34,215 nucleotides of DNA from Chara braunii. Taxonomy: Eukaryota; Streptophyta; Charophyceae; Charales; Characeae. Each line of letters opens with the position of its first letter. Within the stretch, counting starts at the first letter, position 1. The translations under genes and the position numbers were made by a program. The stretch is from contig BFEA01000409.1 in the NCBI GenBank assembly GCA_003427395.1, forward strand, positions 309,437 to 343,651. Reading direction: 5' to 3'. The notes below the pieces were generated by a model, which saw nothing but the letters and a program-made list of their open reading frames with translations, made no database searches and had not been told where the DNA came from. This document shows positions 28,052-34,215 of the stretch, in pieces.

Positions 28052-28580
28052 TTGAATGACAGAAATTGAATATGTGTCAAATTGCGGCTGCGATCTATTT
28101 TGCGGTTAAAATGATTTTTGAAAATTTACTCTTTATTGAAAAGATCGCAACAAAATCTAGTACTTCAAATTTTAAATGTTTTTCATGTATTCTTATAAGC
28201 ATGAAAAATCATTGAAATTTGATTATTTTTTATGATGGCCTGCACATGGGTGAGTGACAAAAATGAAAAACGTGTCGACTCGGCAAACGATTATTTTGTG
28301 CCCGTTTTTGCAATTTTATTATTTATTGAAAAGATCATAACAAAATCTATGAGCATTTCAAATTTTAAATGTTTTTCACGTATTTTTATAAGCGTGAAAA
28401 ATCATTGAAATTCTAGGTTTTTTTGTGTTGGCCCAGACATAGTTGAGTGGCAAAAATGAAAAATGTGTCGAATTGGCATATGATTATTTCGCGGTCTTCA
28501 TAATTTCGTGAAAGGTTTTTGATATTTTACTTGAAAAAATCACGCCCTAATTTAAAGATTATCGACCTTTTTTATTTTTT
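28052..28580 (+). repeat. Degenerate tandem array, about 195 bp x 2.7
   Basis: Units start at about 28052, 28252 and 28445 with GAGTGACAAAAATGAAAAAC-like sequence, then GTGTCGA and GATTATTT. They share CTTATTGAAAAGATC-like, AACAAAATCTA, CAAATTTTAAATGTTTTTCA and GAAAAATCATTGAAATT blocks. The last unit is truncated and diverged. Confidence 0.85.
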
Positions 28581-30099
28581 CAATATATTATCCGAGCAGA
28601 AAAAAATTGTTGAAGTTGTCTTTTGCAACATGCAGGACTGCATTTGTCGGTCCCCTCCGCCTTGGACAACCTGCACATAGGGAACACCTTTCCTTCATAC
28701 TTTTTTTTTAGGTATGCTTCCACCTGATTCAAAAGTTTTGGTTTAACGAGAGTTAACTGTAGGTTCCTCACAATATTTGTCAAGGGTCGGTATCGGACAC
28801 GGTGATCCTACACCCTGCGGCAAGTGTTGAATCAAACGGTCGTGTCATGCATGAGTAATGCATTGTGTTTGGATCACCAGAGATACCACCCCGATCGTGT
28901 CTACGAGTTATACCTCTCACAACTCTCTGCGACGTGACAGGACTCTACGAGGTATAACTCATCTCTACTTGAGGGGTTGTCACCACCCTTGGGTAGGTGT
29001 ATCCTTATTGAGCTACTGACTCACGTGCGAGTGTTTTTACTTGTAATCACAAAGGTAAATTAGTCATGGGCATTTGCTCGATTGACCATAACATACTCAT
29101 GTGCGAGGTAGAATGCTTAAGACAGACTCATATATGTGTCGGGCATCGAGGCGTTGATCTCCCGAACCGATTTACGATTCAAATCGACTTAATTAATGAA
29201 CATTAACACATACAAAACGTGTTAACCTATCACCCTTAACCCAATAAGTTATTTGTGCTATATAATTTTTTTCTAATCAATACACATATAATAATAGGCT
29301 CCATGAGTTCAGACTTAAAGGCAAAGAGATGTCTTTATATTTTTACATAAACAAAGACAAACATAAGAATGCACAAATATTTGATTTTTGGAAGATAACA
29401 AACATAGACTCTTCACCTTTCAATCACGCATAACAAAACAAGATAGACTCGTTGTCTTTCAATGAAAATATGAAATGCATACGGTTCTTGGTATTGCCAA
29501 TTATCATAATCTGTTAACATCAAGAAATATGAAAGTCGGATATTCATAACAAATTTACAAAGTTTATGTATCGATGAAGTGTATGAGTGAAGATTCAGAT
29601 GAGCATAAGTTTGTCAATATAAGGTATGTCATGAATGAAAGCATGGATGATTGGTTTACTGACCTGCAAATTAAATTAGACGCATTACACAATTCTAACA
29701 GAATCAACCATTTATTCAATTTCACTGATATTATACTTACATTTTCAAACCTCTCAACCAGATACCCCATTTTTGACGGAGTCTCATGTGAATTTAGTCA
29801 TTCAATGACATTTGTTTACCAAACATAGAACTTTCAAACAATGACCCAAAATTTATAAATGCCTTGTTTTGTAGAGGTGGTTGCAAAGTGTGGGTTTCGA
29901 GGGTGAGTGAGGGTTGAGTCGATAAACGAACATGTTATCATAAAACAACATCATGAGGTCTTATAATGTAACGAGTTTTCTTGAGAGTTTAGGTGATCTG
30001 CAATCACACGCAGGTCAATACAGTCTCAATACCCCTTGTTATCGATACGACCCTACATGAAGTTCACTAACATGAACTTCAAATTTAACGGAGGCCTAT
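28581..30099. other. No gene recognised; AT-rich sequence
   Basis: It contains one inverted repeat (GAGTTATACCTC at 28905-28916 and GAGGTATAACTC at 28949-28960) and otherwise short frames, the largest about 84 codons with no family resemblance. It could be remains of LTR or other element sequence. Confidence 0.5.
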
Positions 30100-30119
30100 A
30101 ATATAATATAACTAAATGT

Positions 30120-31800
30120 AAGTATGTAGTATGACCCTTCACTGAAACTTTCATCCTCATACTTATAAGTCAATACGGATTCAATCGACGAGTATGATGA
30201 TTTACACTGAAGTCTTTATCCTACCGCTTTATGAAATCGATTAACCTATAGTCATGCAAATAAAAAAAAAGATTAACAATGTAGTACTTATTTCTTGCTC
30301 TTTTGATTTTTTCTAGTTTGGACATATGCAAGTAGTAAATTGATTTGCACTAGAGTCTTCGATCATTTGTTCAATACCAGGTAAGTTGCATTCAAGCAAG
30401 CAATCAGATGACTTACAATGAAGCATCTATTTTTTCAATGCCATTCAAACCACACAAACACAAGTAATATAATGTTTCACACTGGAGTACCCCACTCCCT
30501 TTCAACATTAAACAAACAATACGACAACTCACACTAGAGCATTTCACTATTCGTTTTAGCATCCAACAGACAAACTACATCACATTACATTTTAATATAT
30601 GTTAGTGTAAAATCGAAGCTAGTAATATGACGATTCCAGTGTCGTACCACCTCTTGAATAATGCACATTTTAACTTCGAACAAATGATAAGATGACCCTC
30701 TATGAAGTATCATACTACCCGCTCAGATGACGCAGTCAAACTTCAAAAAAGTAATAGATAAACCCTCACTGAAGTACCCTACCAACTATTCGAGTAGATT
30801 CTATGTAAGAAAGCAGAAAAAAACAATAGGATGATTAACACGAGATTATCATACTACCCTTTTTTCACTATTAATTGGTTTATATTCAAGCTGATAATAG
30901 GTTGACTCTCACTTGAGTCTTCTATTATGTCTTGAATATGGTGTAGTGTAACTTCAAACAAGTAACAGGACGACCCTTAAGGAGTGTCCTACTCGTTCGA
31001 TGTTGGACAAACAAATTGCATGTAAATAACAGTAAATGGTTAGACTGTACATACTCATTTACACGTTAAACACACTCAAGCAAGCAATAGGAAAACTCGA
31101 ACTGGAGTATCTGACTACCTGTGAATACTCACACTCTTTCATTTTTTAATGTTAATGAAACTAGGGTCAAACATGTAACAGGGTGACCCATACTGAAGTC
31201 TCATACTACTAGTTTGACATCTAGGTAAGCAGTATAATGACTCACACTGAAGTCATTTCACGCCTACTATAATGTTGTCAGTGAATATACAACCAATCTT
31301 CGCACACACAATCCGTAAGATGAATCATATTGGAGTCATTACCTCTTGCTCAATACCACGCAGTCCACATAGCTTACGTAACTTTGAACTAACAGGAGGA
31401 GTAGGGTAGCCCACACTTGAGCATCCCACCACTCTTTCGATACAAGGCAAGCAAAAGGTTCAAACGAGTAGTAGGGTAAATCATGCAGGAGTACCCGACT
31501 ACCCCTCAATAGTTAGCCATTCTAGTCTCGAACAAGTAGTAGGGCGGCCCACATTGGAGTACTCTACTACCTTTTAAGACTGTTTAGTCTAAGATCAAAC
31601 AAGTAACATGACGACCCTCACTGGAGCCTTTTACTACCAAGTGACTCTTACGAACAACAAAGATGTGGGCAAATAGTATAATAACTCACATTGGATCATC
31701 CCACTATTTATCCGGTACGGAACATTGTACATACGAAAGCATACACGAGGTAGGACGACTCACACAGAAGTCTTCATCCTATCATTTTTCTCCAATCCCA
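30120..31800 (+). repeat. Highly degenerate tandem array, about 80-bp units, about 20 copies
   Basis: A core roughly CAAGTAGTAGGATGACTCAC then ACTGGAGTACCCTACTACC recurs throughout. Clear members are at about 30160, 30480, 30520, 30700, 30760, 30980, 31090, 31190, 31240, 31400, 31480, 31540, 31610 and 31760. Spacing is irregular. Divergence is high, so the array is old. Confidence 0.8.
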
Positions 31801-32829
31801 AGCAAACTATGTTATTTCTTAATGCGCTTAACGTTCCTTCCTTCCTTTAGACAAAGTTTTTTACACAACCTATAATTTTTCCCACTGTATCGATGCTTCG
31901 TCCCGAAGAAAGTCAAGAACATATATTGCACATAGTCGCACAAACGGTTTGATAGAGGGTTGTAAATGGAAAGGTATACGGGAAGAGGACCAGATGTGCG
32001 CACCGTTTGGATCCCTGCCTCCAAAGTTCCACCTAAACTCCGGCAGAGCTCCCGCAATCGATGCGCAACACGAGGCCCTACTTGATATAATCTCGACACA
32101 ATTTGGTTAGAGTGAGGCTCTGCTTGTTGTCTCCTCCTCAAAGATTACGGATAGTAAGAGAAGGTAGAGAGCACGAACTCTCTTGGGATCTGCAGTTGAG
32201 AGAAGGGGTCACTCTAAGTCCAGCGGAGGTAGTGTTCTCGTCTCCAACTCTTAAGGATGCCGCAATAATACTTATTTGCTTACCATTGATCGAAACTCTC
32301 CCCTTTTCCATGACTTTTTATTCCTTCACTCCCTTATATATCCTTCCCATTTTTTTGTCAACTTTCTAACACCCTTCATTTGCATTTCAACCTCACTCAG
32401 ACTGTCGGAGCTCCACCTTGACCAACTCTCGTAGTGATTAGACCTCCACTTGTCAACTCTTTATCGGTTAAACGTTTAATTGCTAATGTTTAAGTATCCG
32501 CTGACTAGCAAGAAGGCATAGCCATGACTATGTTTTGACTAAGAAAAACAATCACTAACGAATGGTAGTAAATTAATAAAAAAAATAATAAAAATAATAA
32601 AATAATATTAATATTAATATTAATAATTATGATAATACTCTTTCATCTATTTCCACTTATACGGGTTTAACCTGCTTTTAGTTCTCAGTTGAACCCGCAC
32701 AATAGTAAGACTTATGGATTGCTCATCACACCAATACTTCAATGCCCCTACACTTACCCATACAATCATGTAGACAGGCTAACTAGAATGCACGGAGTCG
32801 ACGACAAACATGCATACTTCGTAATCACA
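31801..32829. other. No gene recognised
   Basis: A more GC-balanced block lies at 31950-32270, followed by AT-rich DNA including an AAT/ATT-rich run at 32573-32637. A 109-codon - strand frame (32141-31812) has no recognisable domain. Confidence 0.5.
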
Positions 32830-33165
32830 ATTGAGTGAAGAAATCTTAGTAAGCCACTCAATTCAGCAGGAAAGCTTAGAGACAATGATATTTTTTGTCT
32901 ATCCACATAACAAATTTTCTTTGTCTGTGCAAATCGAGAGAACAATAGGTTTTCTTAGTATGCAACTCGGAAAACGGTATATTTCCGAGCTTAATATATC
33001 ATAATAGGATAGGTTTCTTAGTCTGTAACACAGAAAACAATATTTTTTTTTAGTCAATAAACTCATAATTTATCAGGTTTTTGAGTCTGAAACTCAGAAA
33101 ACAACAGACCTCTTAATTTGCACAACTTAGAAACAACGGACTTCCTAGTCTCCTCTGCTGTTGCC
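32830..33165 (+). repeat. Degenerate tandem array around CTTAGTCTGNAACTCAGAAA
   Basis: Units containing CTTAGT(C/A)TGNAAC(T/A)C and (A/G)GAAAACAA recur at about 32955, 33018, 33080 and 33112, with weaker ones before. Unit length is irregular, about 35-65 bp. Confidence 0.65.
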
Positions 33166-34162
33166 GTACTCATCAGGTAAGTTCGGGTAGGGTCGTGCCT
33201 CTCTTCTACTTTCTCTCTCTTCCGTCAGTTGCCCCCTTTCACTTTCTCTTCCGTTAGTTGCCCCTTTTTACTTTCTCTTCCTCTTCTCCCTTTATCTTCC
33301 TAGATCACCGTAATTCCTTTCCCCTTTTGCCCCCCCACGTAGTCACTTGCCTTAACAGTCTGGAACAAGTAAGGATCAAAGGTAAGTTGCCTCTTCAACT
33401 CTCCCTGTCTTTCCTCCTTTCCATCTCCGTCCCTCAATTCCCTTGATTTCAAAACTGGGAAATTCCGCTAACGCGCCAGCTAATTGTCAGACAACCTCTC
33501 TTTACCAGGTCGATATTGTTCTATTTGAATACAAGAGTTGTTTCTTTTTGAAATTCGATTAAAAAAGATACGTGTTATAATACAAAGGGTAGGTGTTCTA
33601 TTTGAAGGTTCCGTCTATTTAAAAAAAAATGGATGCATGCGGTTTCAATTTCGAAGTGTTAAACTCAAGCACCGTGGCCTCCTCGACGTCCTAGGGGCAA
33701 CCACCATTCCTATGCAAGCAACATCTGCGCGTTATCCACCACCCTTCCAACTATATTTGGACCCGAACGAACGACTGGTAGAACGAAGGACGACAATATT
33801 CATTGACTTATCATGAGAGCATAGGTGCGCAACCCGTAGTTTCTTTGTTGATGTGGCTGGGGAGTGATGAGGTAGTGATTATGTTGTGTTTATGTTTTGT
33901 CATGTTTGCTATACACAACTATAAGAGTGTGGGGGGAAGGGGGGGGGTCCCAACAGGTGCTTTTATTCACGACGTTCATGAGACATTGGACCCGGTTTCG
34001 TATCGTTCCCCACTAATAGAAGAACATTTTGTCATAAGTCCACTATAGGGGATACTCATATCACCTCCTCCAATAGGCTGAAGTGAGACTTCTTTTTGGG
34101 GGGGGGAGAATGTATGTGCGTGTACGCATGTGTATGTGAGAGTGAGTGAGTGAGTGTGTGTG
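33166..34162. other. No gene recognised
   Basis: A CT-rich stretch with a repeated CTTCCGT(C/T)AGTTGCCCC at 33220 and 33248 is followed by mixed sequence, G-runs at 33930-33947 and 34100-34107, and a GTGA/GTGT-rich run up to the adapter. Confidence 0.5.
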
Positions 34163-34200
34163 CTGTCTCTTATACACATCTAGATGTGTATAAGAGACAG
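34163..34200. other. Complete Nextera mate-pair junction adapter (assembly artefact)
   Basis: CTGTCTCTTATACACATCT (34163-34181) is joined directly to AGATGTGTATAAGAGACAG (34182-34200), the exact 38-base circularisation junction of Nextera mate-pair libraries. It lies between two GT-rich runs. The sequence to its right (34201-34215) need not adjoin the sequence to its left. Confidence 0.98.
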
Positions 34201-34215
34201 GTGTGTGTGTGTGTG

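Noticed and set aside
28580-28783. 67-codon - strand frame with several Cys (CRLSKAEGTDKCSPACC)
   Set aside because: The Cys spacing does not match a known zinc finger that I can name, and no neighbouring support exists.
31812-32141. 109-codon - strand frame in a GC-balanced block
   Set aside because: No domain, no splice context, and not clearly more protein-like than other frames nearby.
33976-34179. 67-codon frame beginning MCIRDS on the - strand
   Set aside because: Same adapter translation, here from the complete junction.

Overview
The window looks like nuclear DNA of a streptophyte (a land plant or a charophycean alga). The one clear gene is a plant-type group A MAP kinase kinase (MKK1/2/6-like), read from four exons on the + strand. 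The exons are small (225, 183, 224 and 46 bp) and lie in introns of about 3.2, 2.6 and 2.4 kb. The introns are full of simple repeats, palindromic elements and recent duplications. Large repeat-rich introns, very long GA/CT microsatellites, plant-type U6 sequences and a decayed chromovirus would fit a genome such as that of the alga Chara, but the genus is my inference and cannot be proven from this window.

Layout. 1-9053: the 3' half of the kinase domain (catalytic loop, DFG, activation segment, subdomains IX-XI). The 5' exons lie left of the window, and I could not find the last coding exon after the donor at 9054. Intron 3 holds a U6 snRNA retrocopy flanked by target-site-like repeats. 9054-26000: no confident gene. 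This part is a mosaic of palindromic MITE-like elements, a second dispersed family ending in GAATGAGAATGAATCTTCC, a foldback, local tandem duplications, A-rich/GC-island elements, an antisense U6 pseudogene, a short Ty3/Gypsy RNase H fragment, a 135-base N gap and many microsatellites. 26000-34160: more AT-rich, with almost no microsatellites or MITEs. It contains a heavily mutated Ty3/Gypsy chromovirus relic on the - strand (integrase zinc finger, integrase core, GPY/F-like module, chromodomain) and then degenerate tandem arrays of about 195 bp, about 80 bp and shorter units.

Assembly quality matters. A perfect 38-bp Nextera mate-pair junction adapter sits at 34163-34200, and a broken copy sits at 4327-4354 exactly where composition changes inside kinase intron 2. 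That intron, and the window's right end, may contain false joins. The most interesting biological signal is the MITE-like family: it falls into two subfamilies whose left and right arms differ in matching, compensatory ways.
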